Positions 39,677 to 48,603 of a stretch of 64,000 nt of DNA are shown here, in pieces. The translations under genes were made by a program, and so were the position numbers. Numbering within the stretch: position 1 is the first letter of the stretch; each line of letters begins with the position of its first letter. The notes under the pieces were generated by a model. The model was not told the DNA's origin. It did not search any database and worked only from the letters and a program-made list of their open reading frames with translations. Origin of the DNA: Bosea sp. RAC05 (GTDB lineage Bacteria; Pseudomonadota; Alphaproteobacteria; Rhizobiales; Beijerinckiaceae); assembly GCF_001713455.1 (NCBI RefSeq), contig NZ_CP016464.1:3706001-3770000 (forward strand). The letters run 5' to 3'.

Positions 39677-41113
39677 TCATTCTGCTCGCGGGGCTGCCAT
39701 CGTCATCCTCCGCAAAGCCTCGAACAGCCGCGGGTCACCCGACTGAGCGACATTGAAGCGCATGAAGCGGGCCGCACTCTGCGACAGGCTGTAGACATTG
39801 CCGGGCGCCAGAACGATGTCCTGCGCCAGCAGCCGCTGCGCGATGACCGCCGAATCCAGCCCCTCCGGCAGCAAGCACCACAGGAACATGCCACCGCGCG
39901 GCTCGAGCCAGGGCTCGATGCCGATCGCCCGCAGGCGCGCCGCGGTCTCGCCCATCGCCCGCGCCAGACGCACCCGCAGCCCGTCCATGTGCCGGCGATA
40001 GCTGCCATCGATCAGCACGCCCAGCACGAGCTCCGCGGCCAGCCGCCCCGTCCCGAAGGAGGCGGCGATCTTCAGGTCGATCAGCCCTTCGATCCAGTCC
40101 CGCCGGGCGGCGATGTAGCCGCAGCGCACCGAGGCCGAGAGCGACTTCGAAAAGCTGCCGATCTGGACGACGCGCTCCAGCCCGTCGAAGGCGGCCAGAC
40201 GGGGCGCCGGCTCCGGCTCGAAATCGGCGAAGATGTCGTCCTCGACGATGGTCAGTCCGAACGCCTCGGACAGCTTGAGGATGCGGTGCGCGACAACCGG
40301 CGAGAGGCTCGCGCCGGTCGGGTTGTGCAGACCGGAATTGGTGACGTAGAGCCGCGGCTGGTGCTCGGCCAGAACCTGCTCGAAGGCCGCGAGATCAGGG
40401 CCGTTGGGACCATAGGGCACGCCGACGATGCGCACGCGATGCGCCCGCAGAAGGGCATGGAAGTTGAAATAGCAGGGATCATCGACCAGCACGGTATCGC
40501 CGGGCTCGACGAGCAGGCCGCAGACGAGATCGAGCGCCTGTGTGCCGGATTCGGTTAGCAGGATCTGGTCGGGCGCCGCCTCGACGCCATGGGCCGCCAG
40601 CCGGCGCGACAGCAACTGCCGCAGCGGCGCGAGCCCCAGCGGCGTGCCGTAATCCGCGAGTGTCTCGGCAGGAGCGCGGGAGAGCACGCGCAGCGCCCGG
40701 CGCAGGCTCTCCTGCGGCAGCCAGTCAGCCGGCAGCCAGCCGCAGCCCGGCTTCAGCACCGCCTCGCCCGCATCGAGCGACTGCCGCGAGACCCAGAACG
40801 GATCGACCTCACGCTCCAGCCGCGGCCCGAGATCGGCCGGCGAAAACGGCGGCGCATGGCCGGCGACATAGAACCCCGAGCCGCGGCGGGCCTCGATCAC
40901 CCCCTCGGCCGCGAGCCTGTCATAGGCCTCCACGACCGTGGATTTCGACACCGCCATCGTCCCCGCCAGGGCCCGGATCGACGGCAGCCGCGCGCCCGGC
41001 GCCAGCATCCGGCCGGCGATGCGCTGCCGGATGGCGGCCATTACCGCCCCCACCCGGGTCCCGTCCGCTCCGGCGAGCGCACGCACCCTCGCGGCCTGTC
41101 CTGATCCTGTCAT
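39677..41113 (-). CDS. MocR/PdxR-type GntR regulator with aminotransferase-like domain
   Basis: 478-residue protein with an N-terminal GntR winged helix (about 14-80, PGARLPSIRALAGTMAVSKSTVVEAYDRL) and a fold-type I PLP domain (about 120-470). The PLP Lys lies in GSFSKSLSASVRCGY, and LYVTNSGLHNPTG and EDDIFADFEP are present. MocR proteins use PLP adducts as effectors. The ATG at 41113 is preferred over a TTG six codons upstream. It is divergent from an EamA exporter gene, which is a probable target. An inverted repeat covers its start codon. Confidence 0.92.
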   Translation of the reverse strand: MTGSGQAARVRALAGADGTRVGAVMAAIRQRIAGRMLAPGARLPSIRALAGTMAVSKSTVVEAYDRLAAEGVIEARRGSGFYVAGHAPPFSPADLGPRLEREVDPFWVSRQSLDAGEAVLKPGCGWLPADWLPQESLRRALRVLSRAPAETLADYGTPLGLAPLRQLLSRRLAAHGVEAAPDQILLTESGTQALDLVCGLLVEPGDTVLVDDPCYFNFHALLRAHRVRIVGVPYGPNGPDLAAFEQVLAEHQPRLYVTNSGLHNPTGASLSPVVAHRILKLSEAFGLTIVEDDIFADFEPEPAPRLAAFDGLERVVQIGSFSKSLSASVRCGYIAARRDWIEGLIDLKIAASFGTGRLAAELVLGVLIDGSYRRHMDGLRVRLARAMGETAARLRAIGIEPWLEPRGGMFLWCLLPEGLDSAVIAQRLLAQDIVLAPGNVYSLSQSAARFMRFNVAQSGDPRLFEALRRMTMAAPRAE

Positions 41114-41120
41114 CAGGACA
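41097..41120. promoter_or_regulatory. Inverted repeat at the MocR start
   Basis: TGTCCTGA (41097-41104) and TCAGGACA (41113-41120) are perfect inverted copies separated by 8 bp and overlap the MocR initiation codon. The position suits autoregulation or control of the divergent exporter. Confidence 0.45.
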
Positions 41121-41205
41121 GTTTGCCCCAATTGTACTGTTCTGTCTCTGGCGAAACGGCTCTGGGCCGGCGCTCTGCTGCCGGCTTCGCGATCGGAGTT
41201 CGCCC

Positions 41206-42072
41206 ATGCTCGACGACAGGACCAGCGGCTGGATCAACGGCCTGATCGGGGTGGTGATCTTCGCCGGCTCGCTGCCGGCGACGCGGGTCGCAGTCGCCGA
41301 TTTCGATCCGGTCTTCCTGACGCTGGCCCGCGCCGCCATCGCAGGCCTGCTCGGCCTCGCCTTGCTGCTCCTGTTTCGCGAGAAGCGGCCGCTGCGGGCC
41401 GACCTGCTGCCGCTGCTGGTCGTCTCGCTCTGCGTCGTCATCGGCTTCCCGCTCCTGACCGCGCTGGCGCTCCGGCATGTCACGGCGGCGCATTCGATCG
41501 TCTTCATCGGGCTGCTGCCGCTGGCCACCGCGCTTTTCGGCGTGCTGCGCGGAGGCGAGCGGCCCCGCCCGGCCTTCTGGCTGCTGTCGGGCCTCGGCAG
41601 CGCGCTGGTCGTCGGCTTCGCCCTGACGCAGGGCTTCGCCGCCGCGCCGGCCGGCGACCTGCTGATGCTCACGGCGATCGTCGTCTGCGGGCTCGGCTAC
41701 GCCGAGGGTGCGAGGCTCTCGCGCCGCCTCGGCGGCTGGCAGGTGATTTCCTGGGCGCTGCTGCTGGCGCTCCCCGTGACAGCGGGCGCCGCATTGCTGC
41801 TGCGCCCGGACGATCTCGCGGCGACGGGCGCGCCCGCCTGGCTCGGCCTCGCCTATGTCTCGCTCTTCAGCATGCTGATCGGCTTCGTCTTCTGGTATCG
41901 CGGGCTCGCCCAGGGCGGGATCGCGGCGGTCGGACAGCTGCAGCTGCTGCAGCCCTTCTTCGGCCTCGCGCTGGCCGGGATGCTGCTCGGCGAGACGGTG
42001 ACCTGGCCGATGCTCGCGGCCTCGGCCGCCGTGGCGGCCTGCGTCGCCGCAGCCCGGCGCTTCGCCCGCTAG
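41206..42072 (+). CDS. EamA/DMT family transporter
   Basis: Inner-membrane protein of 288 residues with ten hydrophobic helices in two EamA repeats (first about 10-135, second about 150-285). WINGLIGVVIFAGSLPATRVAV opens the first repeat and VSLFSMLIGFVFWYRGLAQGG the second. Members export amino acids or metabolites. The ATG at 41206 follows CGGAG. It is divergent from the MocR gene. Its stop codon overlaps that of the convergent MOSC gene within CTAG. Confidence 0.92.
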   Translation: MLDDRTSGWINGLIGVVIFAGSLPATRVAVADFDPVFLTLARAAIAGLLGLALLLLFREKRPLRADLLPLLVVSLCVVIGFPLLTALALRHVTAAHSIVFIGLLPLATALFGVLRGGERPRPAFWLLSGLGSALVVGFALTQGFAAAPAGDLLMLTAIVVCGLGYAEGARLSRRLGGWQVISWALLLALPVTAGAALLLRPDDLAATGAPAWLGLAYVSLFSMLIGFVFWYRGLAQGGIAAVGQLQLLQPFFGLALAGMLLGETVTWPMLAASAAVAACVAAARRFAR

Positions 42073-42683
42073 CGCGTGGCGCCCTTCACCGTCACGGGCG
42101 GGATCACGACGACGGCATCGCCCACCGCGATGGTGCCGGGCAGGTCGACGCTCAGCATGAGCCCGCGCAGCCCGGCCGCCGCCTTCACGAAGCGGGCTGC
42201 GAGGTCGCTGCGCCCCGCCGCCGCGGCGACTGCGCCCCCGGCCCTGCGGCAGGGCAGGTTGTAGGCCTCGACCCGCAGCACCGCGCTGCCGTCGAAACGG
42301 CCGGTTCCGCCCCAGCCGCCGCCGATAGCGAGCCGGCTGCCCGGCGCGATCGCGGACAAGGCCACCAGACCCTCGACGAGAAGATTGCCGCCCAGCCATT
42401 CGGGCGGAAGCGCGGGCAGATCGAGCCCGCGGGCAATGGCGGCGAGCTCGGCCGGGCAGAGCGCCGACACCTGTCGGTCGTTGCGAAGGGTCAGGCCACG
42501 CGGCAGCCAGGGCTCGCGCGGCCCGGAACGACGGGTCAGGCCGGCATGAAGGTCACCGCGAATACCGGCCGCGTCGAACGCCAGAGCTTCGACGGCCTGC
42601 GTCACGAACGCATGAGGCGACGATGGAGAGCCCGTCGCGGCGAAGACGCCAGCGACGCGGCCGATGGGGCGCGCTTGTTTCAC
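42069..42683 (-). CDS. MOSC domain protein
   Basis: 204-residue protein with a MOSC (molybdenum cofactor sulfurase C-terminal) beta-barrel. The conserved Cys is C145 in EAYNLPCRRAGG, and AGIRGDLHAGLT and GNLLVEGL are typical of YiiM-like MOSC proteins. Related enzymes carry sulfur or reduce N-hydroxylated compounds. The substrate is unknown. It starts at ATG 42683 and converges on the exporter gene. Confidence 0.85.
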   Translation of the reverse strand: MKQARPIGRVAGVFAATGSPSSPHAFVTQAVEALAFDAAGIRGDLHAGLTRRSGPREPWLPRGLTLRNDRQVSALCPAELAAIARGLDLPALPPEWLGGNLLVEGLVALSAIAPGSRLAIGGGWGGTGRFDGSAVLRVEAYNLPCRRAGGAVAAAAGRSDLAARFVKAAAGLRGLMLSVDLPGTIAVGDAVVVIPPVTVKGATR

Positions 42684-42731
42684 GCCGGCGGCATGCTGTC
42701 CGCCACCAGCGCTGTCAACCGGCCCGGCCGG

Positions 42732-42935
42732 TCACATCAGCTGCAGCGAGCCCGCCGCCGTCTTGCCGCGTTCGGTCTTGAGTTCGAACGAGACTTTCTG
42801 CCCCTCGGTCAGCGTCATCAGCCCCGCTTCCTTAACGGCAGTGATGTGCACGAACACATCCTTGCCGCCGTCCGAAGGCTGAATGAAGCCAAAGCCTTTC
42901 TCAGTATTGAACCACTTGACGGTCCCGGTCGCCAT
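42732..42935 (-). CDS. Cold-shock protein, CspA family
   Basis: 67-residue single-stranded nucleic acid-binding protein with one CSD fold. RNP1 is KGFGFIQP and RNP2 is [16 protein letters not shown] is the standard N-terminus, so the ATG at 42935 was chosen, preceded by AAAGGA. The function is RNA chaperoning or transcription antitermination. About 130 bp separate it from the GH3 gene upstream. That gap holds the GH3 terminator and probably the cspA promoter and leader. Confidence 0.95.
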   Translation of the reverse strand: MATGTVKWFNTEKGFGFIQPSDGGKDVFVHITAVKEAGLMTLTEGQKVSFELKTERGKTAAGSLQLM

Positions 42936-43041
42936 CGCCGCATCCTTTGAAGCCAAAGCGTCGCTGCGGCCAGCAGATGCACGTCCCCCGATAGCCGCAG
43001 GCACGAGAATTGACCGAAAAACCTAGCTTGTCGAGAGCAAA

Positions 43042-43065
43042 GCGCGAGGCGCTAAAGCCTCTCGC
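43042..43065 (-). terminator. Candidate terminator after the GH3 gene
   Basis: A 9-bp stem with one mismatch (43042-43050 with 43057-43065, loop of 6) begins 2 bp after the beta-glucosidase stop codon. On the minus strand the right arm is followed by TTTGCTC. It probably ends the GH3 transcript before cspA. Confidence 0.5.
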
Positions 43066-43066
43066 A

Positions 43067-45310
43067 TCAAGACTTGGTCAACATCACCTGCGTCATCACC
43101 GAGGTTTGCGAGGAGCCGCCTAGATATATCTCGACCAGACCGGGCTCGACGACGTAGCGGCCCGCGTCATCATGGGCCCCGAGGCGGCTGCCCTCGAGCC
43201 GGAACGTCACGGTGCGCGTCTCGCCGGCACGCAGCATCGGCTTGTCGAAGGCCTTGAGTTGGCGGACCGGCCGGGAGCGGCTCGCGACCGGCTGGCGGAC
43301 ATAAAGCTGCACCACCTCCTGCCCGTCGCGCGGGCCGGCATTGGTGACGTCGACCGAGACCTCGACGGACCCGCCCAGCCTCATGCTCGGCTTCGAGACC
43401 CGCGCATTGGCGTAGGTGAAGCGGGTGTAGGACAGGCCGTGGCCGAAGGGGTAGAGCGGCTCGTTGGCCTCGTCGATAAAGATCGATTCATAGCGCTGGC
43501 GGATCTTCTGCGGCCGCCCCGTCGGCAGATGATCGTAATAGACCGGGATCTGCCCGACGGAGCGCGGAAAGCTCATCGGCACCCGGCCCGACGGATTGAC
43601 CTTGCCGGTCAGGATGTCGGCGATGGCCGTGCGCCCTTCCGTGCCGCCATGGAAGGTCTGCAGGATGGCTGCGACATGGGCATCGGCCCAGGTCAGGACG
43701 AGCGGACGCCCGGTGGCCAGAACCAGCACGACCGGTTTGCCGGTGGCCACCAGCGCTTCCAGCAGCGGCTGCTGCACGCCCGGGAGATCGAGCCTGGTGC
43801 GCGAGGCGCCCTCCCCCATGAACTCGCAATCCTCGCCGAGCATGGCGATGATCAGGTCGCTGGCCGCCGCGGCCCGGATCGCGGCCTCCCTGTCGGCGAA
43901 CTCGGTGCCGCAGGCCTTGGTGAATGCCGGCTCATAGGTCACCGCGACATCCGCCGGCAGGCGCTCCTTCAGCGCCTCGGGCAAGGGTTGCACGACGCGC
44001 CGGCCGAGGCCGGCCGGGTCGGTCCAGACGCGCTCGTCCTCGGGCCGCGCCATCGCCCCGATCACCGCGACGGATTTCACCGAAGGGCGGATCGGCAGGA
44101 TGTCGCCGGCATTCTTGAGCAGCATCGCGCCTTCCTGCGCCGCCCGCAGCGCCACGTCGCGCGCGCCCTGCGTCTGCATCATCGCCGGCGCCGCAGCGGG
44201 GTCGACATCGGGCTTGTCGAACAGGCCGAGATGGAACTTGACCCGCAGCACCCGCCGCGCCGCCTCGTCCAGCGCCTTCACCGGCACGCGCCCGGCCCGC
44301 ACCTCGGCGGCGAGGTGCTTGTGGTAGACGTCGCCCATCATGTCCATGTCGATGCCCGCGAGCAGCGCCTTGCGCGCGGCCTCCGCGTCATCCATGGCGA
44401 TGCCATGCAGGCGCAGCTCCGTGATCGAGCCGAAATCCGATGTGACGAAGCCGCGGAAGCCCCATTGCCCGCGCAGCAGGTCCGTCAGCATGCCCCTGTG
44501 GGCGGTCGCCGGCATGCCGTTCAGGGCGTTGAAGGCCGCCATCGCGGTCATCGAGCCCGCGTCGAAGGAGGCCTTGAAGGGCGGCAGATGCAGGTCGAAG
44601 AGCTGGCTGGTCGGGATCCAGGTCGAGTTGTAGTCGCGCCCGGCCTCGCCCGCGCCATAGCCGACGAAGTGCTTGACCGAGGTCGCGACGCCGCCGCGCT
44701 GGTAGCCGCGCGTGCGCGCCGCCGCCACGACGGACGCCAGATGGACGTCTTCGCCCGCGCCTTCCAGCACGCGGCCCCAGCGCGGGTCGCGCGACATGTC
44801 GACCATCGGCGCGAAGGTCCAGTTGATGCCGGCGGCCGCGGCCTCGCGCCCGGTCCAGTAGGCGGCCTGCTCGATCAGCGCCGGGTTCCAGCTCGCGGCC
44901 TGGCCGAGCGGCAGGGGAAAATAGGTCGAGAAGCCGTGGACGGCATCGAGCCCGATGATCAGCGGAATCTTCAGCCGGCTCTCGCGCACCGCCTTCTGGA
45001 CCGCCAGCACCTCGGCCGGCACGACGAAGTTCATGACCGCGCCCATGCGCCCGGCCTTGACCTGAGCGATGTCGAAGCCGTCACCGCGCCCCGACAGGTG
45101 CAGTTGGCCGACCTTTTCCTCTAGCGTCATCTTCGCCAGCAGCGCGTCGATGCGCCGCTCGATCGCGGCGGCCTCGCGCCCGGTCTTCCAGGCCACCGGC
45201 GTGGCCGCGGCCGACGGCGCGGCCTGGGCCTGTGCGGTGGTCGTGGCGACGGGCAGGACGAGGCCGAGGGCGAGAAGCGGAGCGGCGAGCCGCGAGATCA
45301 TGCAGGGCAT
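43067..45310 (-). CDS. Periplasmic beta-glucosidase, GH3 family (BglX-like)
   Basis: Glycosidase of 747 residues that releases terminal beta-linked glucose. A signal peptide spans about residues 1-29 (ALGLVLPVATTTAQAQA). The GH3 N-terminal TIM barrel (about 50-380) includes TLEEKVGQLHL, GLDAVHG, FAPMVDMSRDPRWGR and VKHFVGYGAGE. The nucleophile Asp is in GFVTSDFGSI. The C-terminal alpha/beta domain has LLKNAGDILPI, and a fibronectin III-like domain (about 640-745) ends the protein. The first ATG of MPCMISRL was used; the second, 9 bp later, is possible. Frames further upstream lack similarity. Confidence 0.95.
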   Translation of the reverse strand: MPCMISRLAAPLLALGLVLPVATTTAQAQAAPSAAATPVAWKTGREAAAIERRIDALLAKMTLEEKVGQLHLSGRGDGFDIAQVKAGRMGAVMNFVVPAEVLAVQKAVRESRLKIPLIIGLDAVHGFSTYFPLPLGQAASWNPALIEQAAYWTGREAAAAGINWTFAPMVDMSRDPRWGRVLEGAGEDVHLASVVAAARTRGYQRGGVATSVKHFVGYGAGEAGRDYNSTWIPTSQLFDLHLPPFKASFDAGSMTAMAAFNALNGMPATAHRGMLTDLLRGQWGFRGFVTSDFGSITELRLHGIAMDDAEAARKALLAGIDMDMMGDVYHKHLAAEVRAGRVPVKALDEAARRVLRVKFHLGLFDKPDVDPAAAPAMMQTQGARDVALRAAQEGAMLLKNAGDILPIRPSVKSVAVIGAMARPEDERVWTDPAGLGRRVVQPLPEALKERLPADVAVTYEPAFTKACGTEFADREAAIRAAAASDLIIAMLGEDCEFMGEGASRTRLDLPGVQQPLLEALVATGKPVVLVLATGRPLVLTWADAHVAAILQTFHGGTEGRTAIADILTGKVNPSGRVPMSFPRSVGQIPVYYDHLPTGRPQKIRQRYESIFIDEANEPLYPFGHGLSYTRFTYANARVSKPSMRLGGSVEVSVDVTNAGPRDGQEVVQLYVRQPVASRSRPVRQLKAFDKPMLRAGETRTVTFRLEGSRLGAHDDAGRYVVEPGLVEIYLGGSSQTSVMTQVMLTKS

Positions 45311-45478
45311 CTTTCGACTGGAGACGGGAGCGGGCGGGACGAACGGCAGGTGACGGATCCAGAGCGCCGCCCTACAGGAATGGCCGTGGCGGCTCAACTG
45401 CGCGAACCCCTGCCCGCGCTGGCTCGCCCATTGCATCGCCAGAACCGCCTGAACGCCGCCTGAATCGGACACGCCGCC

Positions 45479-46108
45479 ATGTCGCAGACCACCGCACCCC
45501 TGGCCTCGTCGACGGAGCGGCACCGGCTCTATGAGGACGCGCTGGCGATCCTGCTGGGCACGCTGATGGTCTCGATCGGCATCGCCCTCTTCGCCAAGGC
45601 GACGATCATGACCGGCGGTGCCGCGGGGCTTGCCCTGCTGCTGCAATATGCGACCGGGCTCGATTTCGGCCTGCTCTTCTCGGCGGTCAACCTGCCCTTC
45701 TACTGGCTCGCCTTCCGGCGCATGGGGCTGCCCTTCACCCTGCGTACCTTCGTCGCGGTCGGGCTGGTCTCGCTGCTGGTCCAGGCAACGCCGCTCTGGA
45801 TCGACATCGCCAGCGTCCAGCCGCTCTACGCCGCGCTGGCCGGCGGCAGCATCATGGGGCTGGGTCTGCTGGCACTCGCCCGCCACCGCACCGCCATCGG
45901 CGGCGTCAACATCCTCGCGCTCTACCTGCAGGAGAAGCGCGGCTGGCGCGCCGGCTGGGTGCAGTTGGCCATCGACGCCGGCATCTTCCTCGGGGCGGCC
46001 TTCGTGCTGCCGCCAGACCGGCTGGCGATCTCGCTGGTCGGCACGCTCGTCCTCAACGCGGTGCTCGGCATGAACCACAAGCCGGGCCGCTATATGGGCG
46101 TCTCCTGA
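45479..46108 (+). CDS. YitT-family integral membrane protein
   Basis: 209-residue protein with five to six membrane helices (for example ILLGTLMVSIGIALFAKA near 24-41 and LFSAVNLPFYWLAF near 66). TIMTGGAAGLALLL and AIGGVNILALYLQEK are the family's conserved loops. Function is not established for this family. The ATG at 45479 lies 168 bp from the divergent GH3 gene. The lldD gene follows after 85 bp in the same direction and may be co-transcribed. Confidence 0.82.
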   Translation: MSQTTAPLASSTERHRLYEDALAILLGTLMVSIGIALFAKATIMTGGAAGLALLLQYATGLDFGLLFSAVNLPFYWLAFRRMGLPFTLRTFVAVGLVSLLVQATPLWIDIASVQPLYAALAGGSIMGLGLLALARHRTAIGGVNILALYLQEKRGWRAGWVQLAIDAGIFLGAAFVLPPDRLAISLVGTLVLNAVLGMNHKPGRYMGVS

Positions 46109-46193
46109 CCGCGGCAGAGCGCCGGTCTTGCGCGCCGTCGCGGCTCATGCGAGTCACGCCGGCGGTGCCCAAAACGCGACGAGGCTCGACACC

Positions 46194-47369
46194 ATGGCCC
46201 AGCCCCTGACCATCGAAGATCTGCGCCTGCTGGCGAAGCGCCGGGTGCCGCGCATGTTCTACGACTACGCCGATTCCGGCGCCTGGACGGAGGGCACCTA
46301 CCGCGCCAACGAGACCGACTTCGCCAAGATCAAGCTGCGCCAGCGCGTCGCGGTCGACATGACCAACCGCACGCTGGAATCGACCATGATCGGCGAAAAG
46401 GTCGCGATGCCCGTCGCGCTCGCCCCCACTGGCATGACCGGGATGCAGCATGCCGATGGCGAGATCCTCGCCGCGAAGGCCGCGGCCAAGGCCGGCGTGC
46501 CCTTCACCCTCTCGACCATGAGCATCTGCTCGATCGAGGACATCGCCAACCACACCGGAAACCCGTTCTGGTTCCAGCTCTACGTCATGAAGGACCGCGA
46601 CTTCAGCGCGCGGCTGATCGAGCGGGCCAAGCGCGCCGGCGTCTCGGCGCTCGTCCTGACGCTCGACCTGCAGATCCTCGGCCAGCGCCACAAGGATATC
46701 CGCAACGGCCTCTCCGCCCCGCCCAAGCCGACGCTCGCCAATCTGATCAACCTCGCGACCAAGCCGCGCTGGTGCCTAAAGATGCTCGACACGCCGCGGC
46801 GCAGCTTCGGCAACATCGTAGGCCATGTCTCGGGCGTCGCCGACATGTCCTCGCTGTCCTCATGGACGGCCGACCAATTCGATCCCCGCCTCGACTGGGA
46901 CGACGTCAAGCGGATCAAGGACCAGTGGGGCGGCAAGCTCATCATCAAGGGCATCCTCGATCCCGAAGACGCTGAGATGGCCGCCCAGAGCGGCGCCGAC
47001 GCGCTGATCGTCTCCAACCATGGTGGTCGCCAGCTCGACGGTGCGCTCTCCTCGATCGAGTCGCTCCCGGCCATCGTCGACCAGGTCGGCAACCGCATCG
47101 AGGTGCATTTCGACGGCGGCATCCGCTCGGGCCAGGACATCATCAAGGCGATCGCGCTCGGCGCGCACAGCACCTATATCGGCCGTGCCTTCCTCTATGG
47201 GCTCGGCGCGATGGGCGAGGCCGGCGTCACGCGCTGCCTCGAGATCATCCGCAAGGAACTCGACGTCACCATGGCGCTCTGCGGCCTGCGCGACATCAAG
47301 GCGGTCGACGAGAAGATCCTCGTCGGCGGCCGCGAGGGCGCGATGCAGCGGCTGGCGGCGCCGAACTGA
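46194..47369 (+). CDS. lldD: L-lactate dehydrogenase (FMN-dependent)
   Basis: Membrane-associated flavoenzyme of 391 residues that oxidises L-lactate to pyruvate and feeds electrons to the respiratory chain. FMN alpha-hydroxy acid dehydrogenase features: MFYDYADSGAWTEGTYRAN, ALAPTGMTGMQHADGE, WFQLYVMKDRDF, the catalytic His in SNHGGRQLDGA and DGGIRSGQDIIKAIALGA. The ATG at 46194 starts the conserved MAQPLTIEDLRLLAKRRVP. It ends 14 bp before a strong hairpin. Related enzymes use other 2-hydroxy acids, so substrate is probable rather than proven. Confidence 0.93.
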   Translation: MAQPLTIEDLRLLAKRRVPRMFYDYADSGAWTEGTYRANETDFAKIKLRQRVAVDMTNRTLESTMIGEKVAMPVALAPTGMTGMQHADGEILAAKAAAKAGVPFTLSTMSICSIEDIANHTGNPFWFQLYVMKDRDFSARLIERAKRAGVSALVLTLDLQILGQRHKDIRNGLSAPPKPTLANLINLATKPRWCLKMLDTPRRSFGNIVGHVSGVADMSSLSSWTADQFDPRLDWDDVKRIKDQWGGKLIIKGILDPEDAEMAAQSGADALIVSNHGGRQLDGALSSIESLPAIVDQVGNRIEVHFDGGIRSGQDIIKAIALGAHSTYIGRAFLYGLGAMGEAGVTRCLEIIRKELDVTMALCGLRDIKAVDEKILVGGREGAMQRLAAPN

Positions 47370-47382
47370 CCCGGAGACGACT

Positions 47383-47405
47383 GCGGGGGCGCAGAGCGCC
47401 CCCGC
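47383..47405. terminator. Bidirectional terminator hairpin between lldD and the hydrolase gene
   Basis: Perfect 10-bp stem GCGGGGGCGC (47383-47392) with GCGCCCCCGC (47396-47405) and a 3-base loop. It lies between two convergent genes, 14 bp after lldD and 25 bp after the hydrolase stop. No long T run follows, so termination strength is uncertain. Confidence 0.6.
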
Positions 47406-47429
47406 CTCCGCCGTTTGCCTTCCGGCTGC

Positions 47430-48434
47430 TCAGGCCTTGAGGAAGGCGAGCATGTCCTGGTTAAGGCGGTCCTTGTGGGTCTCGGAGAGGCCGTGCGGGG
47501 CGCCCTCATAGACCTTCAGGATCGCGCTCGGCAGCAGCCGCTTCACGGCGCGCGCGGTCGTCTCGATCGGGACGATCTGGTCGTCGTCACCATGGACGAT
47601 CAGCGTCGGCCGGTCGACCTTCTTCAGATCCGCGACGAAGTCGGTCTCCGAGAACGCCTTGATCGAGTCATAGGTGTTCTTGAAGCCCGCCTGCATGCCC
47701 TGCGCATACCAGGCCTCGATCGCACCCGCGCTCGCCTTGGCGCCGGGGCGGTTGTAGCCGAAGAAGGGGCCTGCCGCGATATCGCGGAAGAGCTGGCCAC
47801 GATCGGCGAGGAAGCCCTTGCGGATGCCGTCGAAGACCTCCAGCGGCACACCGTCGGGATTGCTGGGCTTGCGCAGCATGATCGGCGTCACCGCGGCGAT
47901 GAAGCCGACCCTGGCGAGCCGCTTGGTGCCGTGGCGGCCGACATAGCGCGCCACCTCGCCGCCGCCGGTCGAGAAGCCGAAGGCTGAAACGTTCTTCAGA
48001 TCGAGCGCCTCGATCACCTCCGCCAGATCGTCGGCGTAATGGTCCATATCGTTGCCGTCCCAGACCTGGCTGGACCGGCCATGGCCGCGCCGGTCATGGC
48101 TGATGACCCGGAAGCCGTTGCTGGCGAGAAAGAACGCCTGGTTCTCCCAGCTGTCGGAGGAGAGCGGCCAGCCATGGCTCAGCGTCACGACCGGGCCGTC
48201 CTTCGGACCCCAGTCCTTGAAGTAGAGCCGGACACCTTCGCGGGTGAGGATGTGGTCGCCATCGACGATCGGCCTGGCCCGGCGCCCAGGCGCCTCCTTC
48301 GCCGCCGTCGATTGGGCAGCGGCTTCGCCCGCGGGCAGGGACGCGGCGGTCGCGGTTGCGGCGGCGAGCGCGATCCCGGTCAGCAGGTCGCGGCGGGCGG
48401 GTCCGTTGGCGGCGGCTTCGGTGCGGTTCGACAT
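47430..48434 (-). CDS. Tat-exported alpha/beta hydrolase, non-heme chloroperoxidase/perhydrolase type
   Basis: 334-residue alpha/beta hydrolase. The N-terminus has twin Arg at 14-15 (ARRDLLTG) followed by an Ala-rich segment ending GEAAAQS, a Tat-type signal. The catalytic triad is S155 in GFSTGGG, D285 in HGDDDQIVP and H314 in [18 protein letters not shown] and [13 protein letters not shown] match cofactor-free haloperoxidases, which act as esterases or form peracids. It is divergent from ohrR, and the shared gap carries OhrR-type boxes, so a role in peroxide or lipid-peroxide handling is likely but unproven. Confidence 0.88.
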   Translation of the reverse strand: MSNRTEAAANGPARRDLLTGIALAAATATAASLPAGEAAAQSTAAKEAPGRRARPIVDGDHILTREGVRLYFKDWGPKDGPVVTLSHGWPLSSDSWENQAFFLASNGFRVISHDRRGHGRSSQVWDGNDMDHYADDLAEVIEALDLKNVSAFGFSTGGGEVARYVGRHGTKRLARVGFIAAVTPIMLRKPSNPDGVPLEVFDGIRKGFLADRGQLFRDIAAGPFFGYNRPGAKASAGAIEAWYAQGMQAGFKNTYDSIKAFSETDFVADLKKVDRPTLIVHGDDDQIVPIETTARAVKRLLPSAILKVYEGAPHGLSETHKDRLNQDMLAFLKA

Positions 48435-48484
48435 GATCTCGTCTCCTTCTGGTTCGGGGGGCCCGGCGGAGAACCGTCGGCCGA

Positions 48485-48580
48485 TCTTTGAATCGTTTAC
48501 GATTAGATCGTGAGCGATTTAATAAGGTCGATCCCGCACGCTGTCAATCCCTTGCGATTGCATCGCGTGCGATTATTTTG
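48485..48580. promoter_or_regulatory. Divergent ohrR/hydrolase promoter with two sets of OhrR-type boxes
   Basis: 11-bp boxes lie at 48485, 48500 and 48515, then at 48540, 48555 and 48570, each set at exactly 15-bp spacing. The clearest are 48500-48510 (CGATTAGATCG), 48515-48525 (CGATTTAATAA) and 48555-48565 (CGATTGCATCG). The outer members (48485, 48540) are half-matches. For ohrR, TTGCGA (48552-48557), 16 bp, TATTTT (48574-48579) is a promoter under the right set. The left set covers TTAAAT-N17-TAAACG for the hydrolase. The same design precedes ohr at 21851. Confidence 0.7.
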
Positions 48581-48603
48581 ACCGGCGAAACCCAGGAGAT
48601 CCG

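Noticed and set aside
45311..46078. N-terminal extension of the GH3 gene through an upstream open frame
   Set aside because: It would overlap the divergent YitT-family gene and precedes a clear signal peptide with its own ATG.
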